Part shown: piece after piece, positions 55,970 through 64,000 of the stretch | Layout: the number at the start of each line of letters is the position of its first letter | How positions within the stretch are numbered: position 1 is the stretch's first letter | Source: Tullyiplasma multilocale ATCC 49900 | GTDB taxonomy: Bacteria; Bacillota_I; Bacilli_A; Mycoplasmatales; Mycoplasmataceae | Direction of reading: 5' to 3' | Assembly (NCBI RefSeq): GCF_000483165.1 | Contig: NZ_KI519557.1 | Location: 203,135-267,134, forward strand | Length of the DNA: 64,000 nt | Translations under genes and position numbers: made by a program | The notes under the pieces: model-generated | Databases searched by the model: none | What the model saw: only the letters and a program-made list of their open reading frames with translations | Told to the model about the DNA's origin: nothing

Positions 55970-56959
55970 CTAAGTTAAGAACTCTAAAGTTTTAACCATT
56001 TCTTCATATATTTTTTGAGGATTTACCTGATGATATTTTTCACCTCTTACAAATGGGATGTTTACGTCATATCCTGTGACACGGCGCAACGGAGCTTTTA
56101 AGTATTCAAAACAATTTTCATTTACTGAAGTGATTATTTCTGAAGAAACAGAAAAAGATTTGACAGCTTCATGAACAACAATCAACCTACCGGTTTTTTT
56201 AACTGATTCAAAGACCATTGGTCTATCTCAAGGACTAATAGTTCTTAAATCGATTAAATCAACAGTGGTATTGGGATGAGTTTCATTAAGTAATTTAAGA
56301 GCTTTTTGACAATCAACAGTTTGAGCTCCATAAGTAACCACAGTTAAATCTTTTCCTTCAACTATCTTGTAACCTTCACCAATATTAACTGTGTAGTATC
56401 CTTCTGGTACTTCTTGTTTGAAAGCACGATATAGTTTTGTTGGTTCTAAAATGATTACTGGATCTGGAGATTCGATTGCAGCTAAAATTAATCCTTTTGT
56501 ATCATAAGGAGTTGAAGGGACAACGACTTTGATTCCGGGAATTCCTGCATAAACTGCTTCATAAGTTTCTGAATGATGTTCTAGAGCGCTGATTCCTCCA
56601 CCCATTGGAGTTCTAATGACCATCGGGCAAGTATATTTACCTCTTGTTCGATTTCTTAGTTTTCCTAAATGAGTACTTATTTTTTGAAAAGATGCTCTAC
56701 CTAAACCTTCAAATTGAAGTTCAATTACCGGAATCATTCCGTTAATTGCCATACCAATTCCGGCTCCGACAAATATAGCTTCAGAAATTGGTGCATTGAA
56801 ACATCTGTCTGCTCCAAATTTTTCTTGTAGACCTTGAGTGGCTCTGAAAACCCCTCCTTCAAACCCAACATCTTCACCAAAAGTGATGACGTTCTTATTG
56901 CGTTCCATAGCTACTTCCATAGCATCTGTAACGGCTTTGATGTTATTTATAATTGCCAT
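55970..56959 (-). CDS. pdhB: Pyruvate dehydrogenase E1 beta
   Basis: 329 residues. Start ATG 56959 (MAIINNIKAVTDAMEVAMER) is preferred because GGAGG lies 8 bases upstream, within the pdhA end; an upstream in-frame TTG is less likely. Motifs: FGEDVGFEGGVFRAT, PISEAIFVGAGIGMAINGM, PMVIRTPMGGGISALEHHSE and the C-terminal RRVTGYDVNIPF. It pairs with E1 alpha, whose stop is 1 base upstream. Confidence 0.97.
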
Positions 56960-56960
56960 C

Positions 56961-58067
56961 TTAGTGACCTCCTTTATCAAGTGGATTTCTTGTGAAGAAA
57001 TCTTTGGCTTCTGCTAATTGTTCTTCCAATTCTGGTGTAAGTTTTTCATAAGTGTAATTAAAGATATCATCAACGGGATAATCTCTATTTTCTTCCATTC
57101 AATCAAATTCTGAACGAACATGTCCATCTTGCTCTTCATCTAATTTAGCTTGTAAGTCTTCGTTTCAAATTCCATTTTCAATCATTCAAGCTTTTAATCT
57201 AATTAAAGGATCTCGAGTGCAAGCTTCTGCAAATTCTTCTGGGTCGCGATAAATATCTGGGTTGTCTGAAGATGAATGTGCTCCAAGTCTATAAGTTTCT
57301 AATTCCACAAAGAAAGATCCATTACCTTTTCTAACAAATTCGAATATCTCTTGCATAACCCCATATACGGCGAAGAAATCATTTCCATCAACTTTAATTG
57401 AAGGGATTCCAGAAGATATTGATTTAACAGCTATATTTAATGATTTAGTTTGTTGTTCATATGGTGTAGAAATTGCTCATTGATTATTTTCTGAAACAAA
57501 AATACAGGGAACTTCATGTAATTTAGCGAAGTTCATGGCTTCATAAGTTTCTCCCTCGCTCATTCCCCCATCTCCTGTTGTTGTTAAAACAACACCATTC
57601 TTATTTTGATATTTTTCAGCAAATGCAATTCCTGTAGCTTGACTGTATTGTGAACCAATTACAATATTTGGTGGTAAAGAGTTTACTCCAATTGGAGATT
57701 GAGCTCCAAACTCATTTCCAACTCAATATAATAAAATATTTCTAATAGGTACTCCAACTGTCAATCAAGCTGCATTATTTCTGTAACCTGATAAGAATCA
57801 ATCTTGACCTTCGATTAGATGCATGGCATAACCAACTTCACTAGCTTCTTGACCAGTTGAAGATAGAAATGACAAAAGTCGCCCCTGTCTTTGAGCTTTG
57901 TTTTGGAAATCATCTTGTCTTCTTGATAAGTTCATTAATTTATATGCTTCAATTATGATTTCATTTTTTATTTTTGGCATTATTTTTTGATTAATAATTT
58001 TTCCATTTTTATCCATTATCTCGACCCTTTGGTCTTTTAATGGATCAAACTTTCCAATGTATTTCAT
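56961..58067 (-). CDS. pdhA: Pyruvate dehydrogenase E1 alpha
   Basis: Thiamine diphosphate-dependent decarboxylation of pyruvate with E1 beta; 368 residues. The TPP motif is TTGDGGMSEGETYEAMNFAK with FVSENNQWAIS; the substrate loop YRLGAHSSSDNP is where the regulated Ser lie in other organisms. Many Trp are TGA. AGGAGG precedes the start at 58067, 9 bases after the lplA stop. Confidence 0.97.
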
Positions 58068-58076
58068 TTTTCCTCC

Positions 58077-59075
58077 TTATTTGAAAAATAAATCGATAAT
58101 ATCTTGTTCCTTGAAATTGGGGCCAAAGATATTTTTAACTTTAAATTTATTCAAGACTTTCTGGATATCGTGTTCGGTAAATAAACATTTAACCAGTGCA
58201 CGTTCTAATTTTTCTGTTCCTTGATAACCCATAAAATCACCATAGAATTTAACTTTCGTAATTCTGGCATCAACAACATCAAAATTAACTTCAATTAACC
58301 CAAGGTGTGGTTCATAAACTTTATTCTTCTTTTTGAATTCAGCATTCTTACCAAATGTTCAATCTCAGTTTGAATATTTTTCAGATACTAAGTGTTTGAT
58401 ATGCATTATGTCTTCATCGTTTAATTCAATTAGATTAACTTCATCACCTTTGACATAATGAGTAATTAATTGCTTTGTAAATTCCTCTATTTCCAAAGGT
58501 TCATTTAAAAGATGTTTGATGTTGGTAACTTTAGCTCCAACACTTGCAACTTTTTTTGATTCCATTTTTGTCTTATCGACATTTAGATATTTTGGTAATT
58601 TGCTTAAATCAACATCGAATAATAATGTTCCGTGCTCTAAGATTTTGTCTTGTGTTTTTAGTTGGGCATTTCCAGAAATTTTCATTTGATCAACTTCAAT
58701 ATCGTTTCTCCCACTAAAGTAAGCTTTCACTCCTTTTTGATTTAAAAAATCTATTATTGGGGCGAGGGTTCTTTGGTAATTTTGGCTTGATGAGAGATTA
58801 TTATTTTCAACGATTGAGGAAAAACAAATGTTTCCCATATCTTGATAGACGGTTCCTCCGCCAGTATTGCGACGAATGATTGTTACATTATCTTCTTGTG
58901 CTTTTAAAACATTAATTTCATTAAAGGCATTTTGATTTCTACCAACGACAATAGTGTTGGCGTTTTGTCATAAAAAGAATAAAGGGTCTTTGAATTTCTT
59001 TTTATAAACTAGATATTCTTCAGTTGCTAAGTTGAAGCGAGCATCATTGCTCGTACCAACAACTAAATTAATCAT
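58077..59075 (-). CDS. lplA: Lipoate-protein ligase
   Basis: Attaches lipoate to E2; 332 residues. Motifs: WQNANTIVVGRNQNAFNEI, RRNTGGGTVYQDMGNICFS, GTLLFDVDLSKLPKYL and a C-terminal accessory domain (FYGDFMGYQGTEKLERALVK). Its start overlaps the nox end by 8 bases, and pdhA follows after 9, so the ligase is made with its substrate complex. No lipoate synthesis genes are seen, consistent with scavenging. Confidence 0.95.
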
Positions 59076-60432
59076 TTTTCTTAAAGTAGTTTAGACCCAA
59101 AACTTCCAATCCTAATAAAGTGATGAAATTATACGGCTTATTAAAGTGTGGTAAGAAGAAAATGTCTATTAAGGGTAATTCTTCTATCTTTAAACCTTTT
59201 TGAATTGCTAACGCAAACATATACATGACTTCAGTGTGATTATTTTCACTAGCTACTTGTGCTCCAAGAATGCGTCTTGTTTCTTTGTCTCAAATAACTT
59301 TCAAAGCAACTTTTTTAACAGTGCTCATAAACTCAGGGCGATTATTGTCTGTGAAATATTTCTCTTCAATTTCAAAACCAACTTTTCTAGCAACTTCAGC
59401 ACTCATTCCAGCAGCAGCCATTTTCATTCCAAAAACATCTATTCCATTTGCGCCAGTAAAACCAGGTGATGGCATAGTATTGTTTGTAATAGAATTTATC
59501 GCTGCTAAAATTCCTGTTCTAACAGCAGTTGTAGCTAAACCAATTTCAACTTCCATATCTGAAGCTGCATTATAGACTTCACAGCAATCTCCAATAGCGT
59601 AAATGTCACTATCTGATGTTTGACAATATTCATCAGTAACAATTGATCCATTAACATTCAAGTCTAAGATGTTATCTAATAAATCGGTTTGAGGTTTTGT
59701 TCCAACTGACATCACTACAAAATCAGTTTCAATAGTTCTTTTATCAGTTTTAATGCCAACAACTTTTCCATCTTTACCAATAAATTCAACAACTCTTTCA
59801 CCAGTATATAAATCTAATCCTGAATTTTTCATTCGTCATTCAACATCATCTGTAAATTCTTTATCATAGTAATTTTTCATAATACGATCTTCTAAGTCTA
59901 TTAAAGTCGTCTTGTGTCCTTTTTTATTAAATGCTTCAGCAATTTCAACTCCAATATATCCAGCTCCAATAACGGCAATATTTTTGTGTTCTCCAGTATT
60001 ATTTTGGGCTTCAATAATTTTTGCATGATGATAATTCTTACAAATTTGAATACCTTCCAATTCGACTCCTGGGATTGGAGAAATAATTGGCCAAGAACCA
60101 GTTGCAATTATTAATTTGTCATAACTCTCTTCGAATGTATCTCCAGTTATAAGGTTGCGAACCACAACATTTTTACTAACATTGTCTAACGCTAGTCATT
60201 CGTGATTCATATTAACTTCTATATCTTCATTTTCCAAAATCTCTGCATTGGCATAGAATAGTGAATTAGGATCTTCAACTTCTCCCCCAACTCATAAAGC
60301 TATTCCACATCCAAGAAATGAAATATTGTCACTTTTATCAAAAGTCACAACCTCCACTTCAGGCTTAATACGTTTAATTGTTCTAACTGCAGTTGTTCCT
60401 GCATGATTAGTACCGATAACTACTACCTTCAT
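59068..60432 (-). CDS. nox: NADH oxidase (CoA-disulfide reductase family)
   Basis: 454 residues. VVVIGTNHAGTTAVRTIK starts the FAD fold with His10; redox Cys42 lies in SFLGCGIALW, as in water-forming Nox of lactic acid bacteria and Mollicutes. NAD motif IAVIGAGYIGVEIAEAF, second FAD motif SDIYAIGDCCEV. It oxidises NADH from glycolysis and pyruvate dehydrogenase with O2. AGGAGG precedes the start at 60432. First gene of the ten-gene operon, with palindromic sites upstream (60470-60491, 60545-60561). Confidence 0.95.
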
Positions 60433-60469
60433 AGTGCCTCCTTATTATTTTTTTATTAAAAATGTATTT

Positions 60470-60491
60470 ATTTTGGAATAATTTCCAAAAT
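60470..60491. promoter_or_regulatory. Palindromic operator-like site 1 (nox)
   Basis: Perfect inverted repeat ATTTTGGAA / TTCCAAAAT with a 4-base centre, 38 bases before the nox ATG. Same GGAA-N4-TTCC core as upstream of dhaK. Confidence 0.6.
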
Positions 60492-60544
60492 ATTTAAGGT
60501 AAACACTTGTGTTTAATTATTATTTTTCCTTTTATATAATAATA

Positions 60545-60561
60545 TTTTGGAAAATATTCTA
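60545..60561. promoter_or_regulatory. Operator-like site 2 (nox)
   Basis: TTTTGGAAAATATTCTA, an imperfect GGAA-N4-TTCC palindrome next to an AT-rich -10-like stretch. It contains TGGAAAATATTC (60548-60559), identical to the dhaK site. Confidence 0.55.
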
Positions 60562-60863
60562 ATTTTATTGTAATCCAAAAGAGTTCTAATTGAAAATCAC
60601 TATTTGGCAGTTCTGTAGCATATCGAATAAGACAAATTTGAGCCCTTTTAAATGTATCTATGCAAAAAGATGAGTATTTACCTGGCTTAAATGAATATTG
60701 CTGTTTATGGGCGTTAAAATAAGAAAACAACTAAAACTTATTAAAAAATATTTGAACATTTTTTAATAGAAAATAATAAAATATCATAAATCACAAACAT
60801 AGCTTCAGGTTATCTTTTTGTTGTTTGTTATACATTGCTTTTATCAGATATTAAAAAGACAAA

Positions 60864-60892
60864 TAAAAAAAGCGAGTATTCGCTTTTTTTAT
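60864..60892 (-). terminator. Terminator of dhaKLM
   Basis: AAAAAAGCGA / TCGCTTTTTT stem with GTAT loop, T run on the - strand, directly after the dhaM stop. Confidence 0.92.
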
Positions 60893-61291
60893 TTATTCAA
60901 TTTTCTTAGTTCTTGATTCTTTTTCTACCTTTGTTTTAAGATCATCCAGATTTATTTCAAAACTATTAGAAGTAACTGCCACTAGCAAACCTTCTAAAAA
61001 TGGTGCATCAGCTATTAATGTTTTTGCTTGTAGTTCTAAATCTAAAAAGTTTATTGCCATTTCAGTATTCATAATCGAAGAACCTAAGTCACAAATTACA
61101 AGAACCCCACTTCCACTATCGGCTTTTTCAATTGTTGATTTAATCAACATAGGATCGGTTCCAAAATCGATTCCATCATTAATGCCGGCACAACTCATTA
61201 GATTAAAATCTTCAAATTGCATTTCACTAACAAATTCAATAGCTGCTTTTGCTAATTTATGCGAATGTGAAACAACAACTATCCCAATCAT
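60893..61291 (-). CDS. dhaM: Dihydroxyacetone kinase phosphotransfer subunit DhaM
   Basis: 132 residues, the EIIA(Man)-like fold only. Phosphoaccepting His9 lies in IGIVVVSHSHKLA. It takes phosphate from PTS HPr and re-phosphorylates ADP bound to DhaL; it lacks the HPr and EI-like domains of E. coli DhaM. GVLVICDLGSSIMNTEMAI is conserved. Its ATG overlaps the dhaL stop by one base. Confidence 0.93.
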   Translation of the reverse strand: MIGIVVVSHSHKLAKAAIEFVSEMQFEDFNLMSCAGINDGIDFGTDPMLIKSTIEKADSGSGVLVICDLGSSIMNTEMAINFLDLELQAKTLIADAPFLEGLLVAVTSNSFEINLDDLKTKVEKESRTKKIE

Positions 61292-61887
61292 TATAAAGTT
61301 CTCCCAATAGCGTCTAATACTAGATACATAGAATAAGCTCCTGGATCCATGTGTCCAACACTTCTCTGACCAAGATATGAAGCTCTTCCCTTTTTAGCTA
61401 TTAGATTAATTGTGTTTTCAGCACCGGTTTTTGCTGCGATGGCAGCTAATTCAAAAACCTCTTTTGCTGCTTTATCTAGATTGTTTTTCATTGTTTGAAC
61501 AGCTGGAGCTAAAGCATCAATCATTGTCTTATCTTCAAGTTCTGCTTCCCCCATACGAATAATACCATTTAGGCCTGCTTCAAAACTTTTGACAGCAGTT
61601 TGCAAATCATCGTTTTTCCAAACCCCAGACATTTGTAATAACATAGAACCTAACAATGGTCCTGATGACCCTCCAATTTTAGACATTAACGTCATAGCGA
61701 CAGATCTCAAAATTGTGTCGGTATTTTTACCTCCATAAGTGTCCAACTCATTAACAACCCCTTCAAAACCCCTAACAATATTAGTTCCATGATCACCATC
61801 ACCAATTGCTTGATCCAAATCATTCAAGTGTTGTTTATTTTCTAAAAGAGTTTGATAAATATTTTTAAAAATTGCATCTAATTTCAT
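61291..61887 (-). CDS. dhaL: Dihydroxyacetone kinase ADP-binding subunit DhaL
   Basis: 198 residues. The Mg-ADP binding Asp cluster is in NDLDQAIGDGDHGTNIVRGF; GGSSGPLLGSMLLQMS and GRASYLGQRSVGHMDPGAYS complete the barrel. It hands phosphate from DhaM to dihydroxyacetone on DhaK. Overlaps the genes on both sides by one base. Confidence 0.95.
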   Translation of the reverse strand: MKLDAIFKNIYQTLLENKQHLNDLDQAIGDGDHGTNIVRGFEGVVNELDTYGGKNTDTILRSVAMTLMSKIGGSSGPLLGSMLLQMSGVWKNDDLQTAVKSFEAGLNGIIRMGEAELEDKTMIDALAPAVQTMKNNLDKAAKEVFELAAIAAKTGAENTINLIAKKGRASYLGQRSVGHMDPGAYSMYLVLDAIGRTL

Positions 61888-62882
61888 TAAATTACCACCA
61901 TTCCATTTGTAATTACAGGCTCATTCAATAATGTTTTTAATTCATCATCTAATTTTAAGATTGATAATGAGAAACCAGGCATATCAATTGCAGTCATATA
62001 ATTTCCTACAAAAGTTTTGTTTACAGTTATTTGTTTTTCGTCCATTATCATTAAAGCTTTTCGGGCAAGGATGTTTAATTCCATCAGAGGAGTAGCTCCT
62101 AGTCCATTAATCATAATCGCTACCTCATCTCCCTGGCTTAAATTTAAATGTTTCTCAATTTCTTTGTATAACATTTCAATAACTTCATCAGCTGATTTTA
62201 TAGGTTCTCTATTAACTCCAGGTTCTCCATGAATTCCTAAACCAACTTCCATTTCGTTTTCTGGAATCTCAAATCCTTTTACTCCATTTGCAGGAACTAT
62301 ACAGGCATCTAGTCCAATTCCATAAGAACCAAGGTTATCGATAGCTTTTTGAGCTAAACATTTAACCTCTTTTAAATCTTTTCCCAATTCAGCAGCGGCT
62401 CCAGCGATTTTATGAACCAAGATTGTTCCAGCAATCCCACGTTTACCTGTTGTATATAGTGAATCTTCTAAAGCAATATCATCATTTACAATAACTGTCT
62501 CAACTTCAATATTTTCTGCTGCCGCAAATTCTTTTGCCATTTCAAAGTTTAGAACATCTCCAGTATAGTTCTTAATCACTAAAAGAACCCCTTTAGAGCT
62601 GTCAACGGCCTTAATTGCTGCCAATACCTGATCTGCGGCTGGACTGGTGAATACTGGGCCTAAAACAGCGGCATCTAACATCCCAGTTCCAACAAATCCG
62701 GCATGTGCTGGTTCATGTCCTGATCCTCCTCCAGAAATAATTGCCACTTTATCTTTATTTAAATTCTTTCTAGTGATTACTTGAAATTCAGGAACTCTAG
62801 ATAAGGTTTCAGGATTAGCCATAACCATTCCTTGAATCATTTCTTCAACTATTTGATCAATATTATTCGTGAACTTTTTCAT
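61887..62882 (-). CDS. dhaK: Dihydroxyacetone kinase substrate-binding subunit DhaK
   Basis: 331 residues. His218 (GLGIHGEPG) is the residue that binds dihydroxyacetone covalently as a hemiaminal. Other motifs: AIISGGGSGHEPAHAGFVG, NYTGDVLNFEMA and INGLGATPLMELN. The product dihydroxyacetone phosphate enters glycolysis. AAAGGAGG precedes the start at 62882. First gene of dhaKLM, behind a strong palindromic site (62949-62974). Confidence 0.96.
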   Translation of the reverse strand: MKKFTNNIDQIVEEMIQGMVMANPETLSRVPEFQVITRKNLNKDKVAIISGGGSGHEPAHAGFVGTGMLDAAVLGPVFTSPAADQVLAAIKAVDSSKGVLLVIKNYTGDVLNFEMAKEFAAAENIEVETVIVNDDIALEDSLYTTGKRGIAGTILVHKIAGAAAELGKDLKEVKCLAQKAIDNLGSYGIGLDACIVPANGVKGFEIPENEMEVGLGIHGEPGVNREPIKSADEVIEMLYKEIEKHLNLSQGDEVAIMINGLGATPLMELNILARKALMIMDEKQITVNKTFVGNYMTAIDMPGFSLSILKLDDELKTLLNEPVITNGMVVI

Positions 62883-62943
62883 AATAAGTCCTCCTTTGTT
62901 TACAATATGATTTTAGTCCTAAAAGAGAGATATTCCAAAAGAT

Positions 62944-62974
62944 ATTATATTATATGGAAAATATTCCATATAAT
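62944..62974 (-). promoter_or_regulatory. dhaK promoter with overlapping operator-like palindrome
   Basis: Perfect 11-base inverted repeat ATTATATGGAA / TTCCATATAAT (62949-62974, 4-base centre). On the - strand its end forms one of two overlapping TATAAT -10 elements (62949-62954, 62944-62949). A further half-site TTTTGGAATAT (- strand) lies at 62930-62940. Binding there would block RNA polymerase. Confidence 0.65.
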
Positions 62975-62979
62975 AGCAA

Positions 62980-63009
62980 GATAAAAGCAACCCAAAGTTG
63001 CCTTTATCT
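62980..63009. other. Unassigned hairpin upstream of dhaK
   Basis: GATAAAAGCAAC / GTTGCCTTTATC, 12-base stem with one mispair and a short loop, between the terminator of the YhgE-like gene and the dhaK promoter. It may be a second terminator on the - strand. Confidence 0.5.
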
Positions 63010-63045
63010 ATAGTTCTCAAATTTGAAACTAGTTTAAGGCATATA

Positions 63046-63075
63046 AAAAAAGGAACTAGATTAGTTCCTTTTTAG
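63046..63075 (-). terminator. Terminator of the YhgE/Pip-like gene
   Basis: AAAAAGGAACTA / TAGTTCCTTTTT stem with GAT loop, just after the stop on the - strand. Confidence 0.9.
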
Positions 63076-63076
63076 A

Positions 63077-64000
63077 TTATTCATTTCTACTAATTTGATC
63101 TTCATCAGAGTAGTTAGGTTTTTGAACAAATTCATATTCTTTTTTATCGTATCATTTGAAGCTTCCTTCGAATGGATACATAGCTCTTGTTTTCATATAT
63201 AATTCTTGATCAAAGGCATTTGGTAAAGCTTTTCAGTTATAAAAAATTTTATCTTTTTTACCTTCTTTAGATTTAATGATTTCAAATTCGCTTGTATCTC
63301 TTCCTAAAGCTTTCATAGCACTAGCAACTTTACGTCCCATGTGTCCACCATAGTTCATATCACGTAATCTATTTCTTTGTCCAATAGTTAATCCTAATGT
63401 TAAGAAGATTGCGATGTAGATAAAGAATACAGCAAAGTTTTGTAAGATAAAGGCATTTGTAGCAGCTGTTGCTGGTACTCCGAGACTTGTTCCATAAACA
63501 ATTGCGGTGAATCCTTTAATAACGTATGTGAATGGCACTACGTATCCAACATAGTGGAAGAATGGTAATTGAGCAAAGGCTGGGAATGTTCCCCCTCCAG
63601 CTGCAAGTGATAATACCATCATAATAATTACTAAGAACTTACCAACTGTTTCATCTTTAACAACAAATCATAATGATTGAATGATTACCACAAACATCAA
63701 TCCTGATGCTATGAATCATAATCAAATGTAGAACATTGTAGCAAATCCAAGAATGTGTCATCCAGCGATTGTTACAGCTAATATTTCTAATGTAGCTTGA
63801 ACAACAACTGTTGTCATCATCATGATAGTTTTTGATAAGTATCATTGACGTCCTGAGGCTTTTTGAAGGCGTTTTCCACGATCGTAGACGAAAGTATGCA
63901 TAAGAACACCAATTCATAGTCCAATCACTAAGAAGAAGATTCCTAATCCAATTCCATATAATCCAAATTCTTCTCCTTGGATTTCGATTGTCATGATGTC
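63077..64000 (-). CDS. YhgE/Pip-like membrane protein (5' end outside window)
   Basis: The C-terminal 307 residues are visible. Membrane helices are at about 63910-63965, 63760-63835, 63685-63745, 63590-63640 and 63380-63440 (approximate). The segment LAAGGGTFPAFAQLPFFHYV, then VVPFTYVIKGFTAIVYGTS, matches the end of YhgE/Pip (phage infection protein) and related ABC-2-type permeases. The tail is soluble and charged (YEFVQKPNYSDEDQISRNE). Trp are TGA. Substrate unknown; the start and N-terminal domain lie beyond base 64000. Confidence 0.82.

Larger units (their letters stand above)
60433..60892. other. 460-base regulatory spacer upstream of nox
   Basis: No convincing gene. It holds two GGAA-N4-TTC(C/T) palindromes, the 14-base near-palindrome AAACACTTGTGTTT (60501-60514), a TATATAA-rich -10-like stretch (about 60533-60542), and at its far end the dhaM terminator. 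A 78-codon frame on - (60494-60730) starts at TTG without a binding site and looks spurious. The 200 bases 60600-60830 carry nothing recognisable. Confidence 0.6.

Noticed and set aside
59236-59575. Overlapping + strand frames within nox
   Set aside because: They are antisense shadows of the nox coding sequence without binding sites.
60494-60730. 78-codon frame on the - strand upstream of nox
   Set aside because: Starts at TTG without a ribosome binding site, overlaps the regulatory palindromes, and shows no domain-like pattern.
1-64000. Many genes appearing split by TGA (dnaG, rpoD, secDF, valS, xseA and others)
   Set aside because: All are continuous when UGA is read as Trp, with Trp at conserved places; only the TAA at 24376 is a true interruption.
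1-64000. CRISPR arrays, insertion sequences, tRNA or rRNA genes
   Set aside because: No regularly spaced direct repeats, no transposase frames, and no cloverleaf with a GTTCRA T-loop were found on reading the intergenic regions.

Overview
This is a 64 kb AT-rich window from a wall-less bacterium of the class Mollicutes that reads UGA as tryptophan. Almost every long gene is interrupted by in-frame TGA at conserved Trp positions (for example the ATWWIRQA stretch of RpoD), while TGG is rare. Other pointers are a lipoprotein with a VVACG lipobox, a lipoylated pyruvate dehydrogenase operon ending in pta-ackA, and no peptidoglycan synthesis genes. I infer the Spiroplasma/Mesoplasma/Entomoplasma group; this is inference, not a database result. 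No rRNA, tRNA, insertion sequence or CRISPR array was found.

Layout. 0-6 kb (+): dnaG (5' end outside the window), rpoD, trmK, a Nif3-like gene and a DEAD-box helicase. 6-18 kb (+): a YitT-family membrane protein, a very long SecDF fusion, apt, a bifunctional RelA/SpoT synthetase-hydrolase, a rhodanese, hisS and aspS. 18-22.8 kb: a secreted or anchored protein ending in BspA-like (DUF285) repeats, two orphan genes in divergent orientation, and two membrane genes with PH-like soluble parts. 22.8-26.3 kb: engB and a P-type cation ATPase gene broken by an in-frame TAA. 26.5-28 kb: a lone DUF4238-type gene between gene-poor spacers. 28-36 kb: valS, an S66 peptidase, small membrane proteins, a stand-alone RecB-type PD-(D/E)XK nuclease, an NTF2-like protein and ComEC. 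36.4-41.7 kb: a coiled-coil protein behind a long inverted repeat, rpsT, holA, a membrane protein, a sigma-70-like factor, a DUF4258-like protein, coaE and an ASCH-domain protein.

41.7-48.6 kb (-) is one compact gene run: ribF, nfo, a lipoprotein, nusB, xseA, xseB, tlyA and dinB. It mixes DNA repair with RNA and cofactor genes. 48.7-60.4 kb (-) is a ten-gene operon: nox, lplA, pdhA, pdhB, pdhC, pdhD, pta, ackA, an AEC transporter and a D-lactate-type dehydrogenase. It covers pyruvate to acetate with ATP formation, NADH re-oxidation by O2, lipoylation of the complex, and an alternative 2-hydroxyacid branch. 60.9-62.9 kb (-) is dhaKLM, a PTS-dependent dihydroxyacetone kinase. The window ends inside a YhgE/Pip-like membrane protein gene.

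The strongest second-look items are: (1) the identical 12-mer TGGAAAATATTC inside GGAA-N4-TTCC palindromes upstream of both nox and dhaK, suggesting one unidentified regulator for the oxidative pyruvate operon and dihydroxyacetone use; (2) the nonsense codon just before the DKTGT motif of the P-type ATPase; (3) a RibF whose FMN adenylyltransferase domain has lost its HxGH motif; (4) a 54-residue insertion inside sigma region 4 of RpoD; (5) a sigma-70-like gene whose downstream neighbour has its ribosome binding site inside a terminator-like hairpin.
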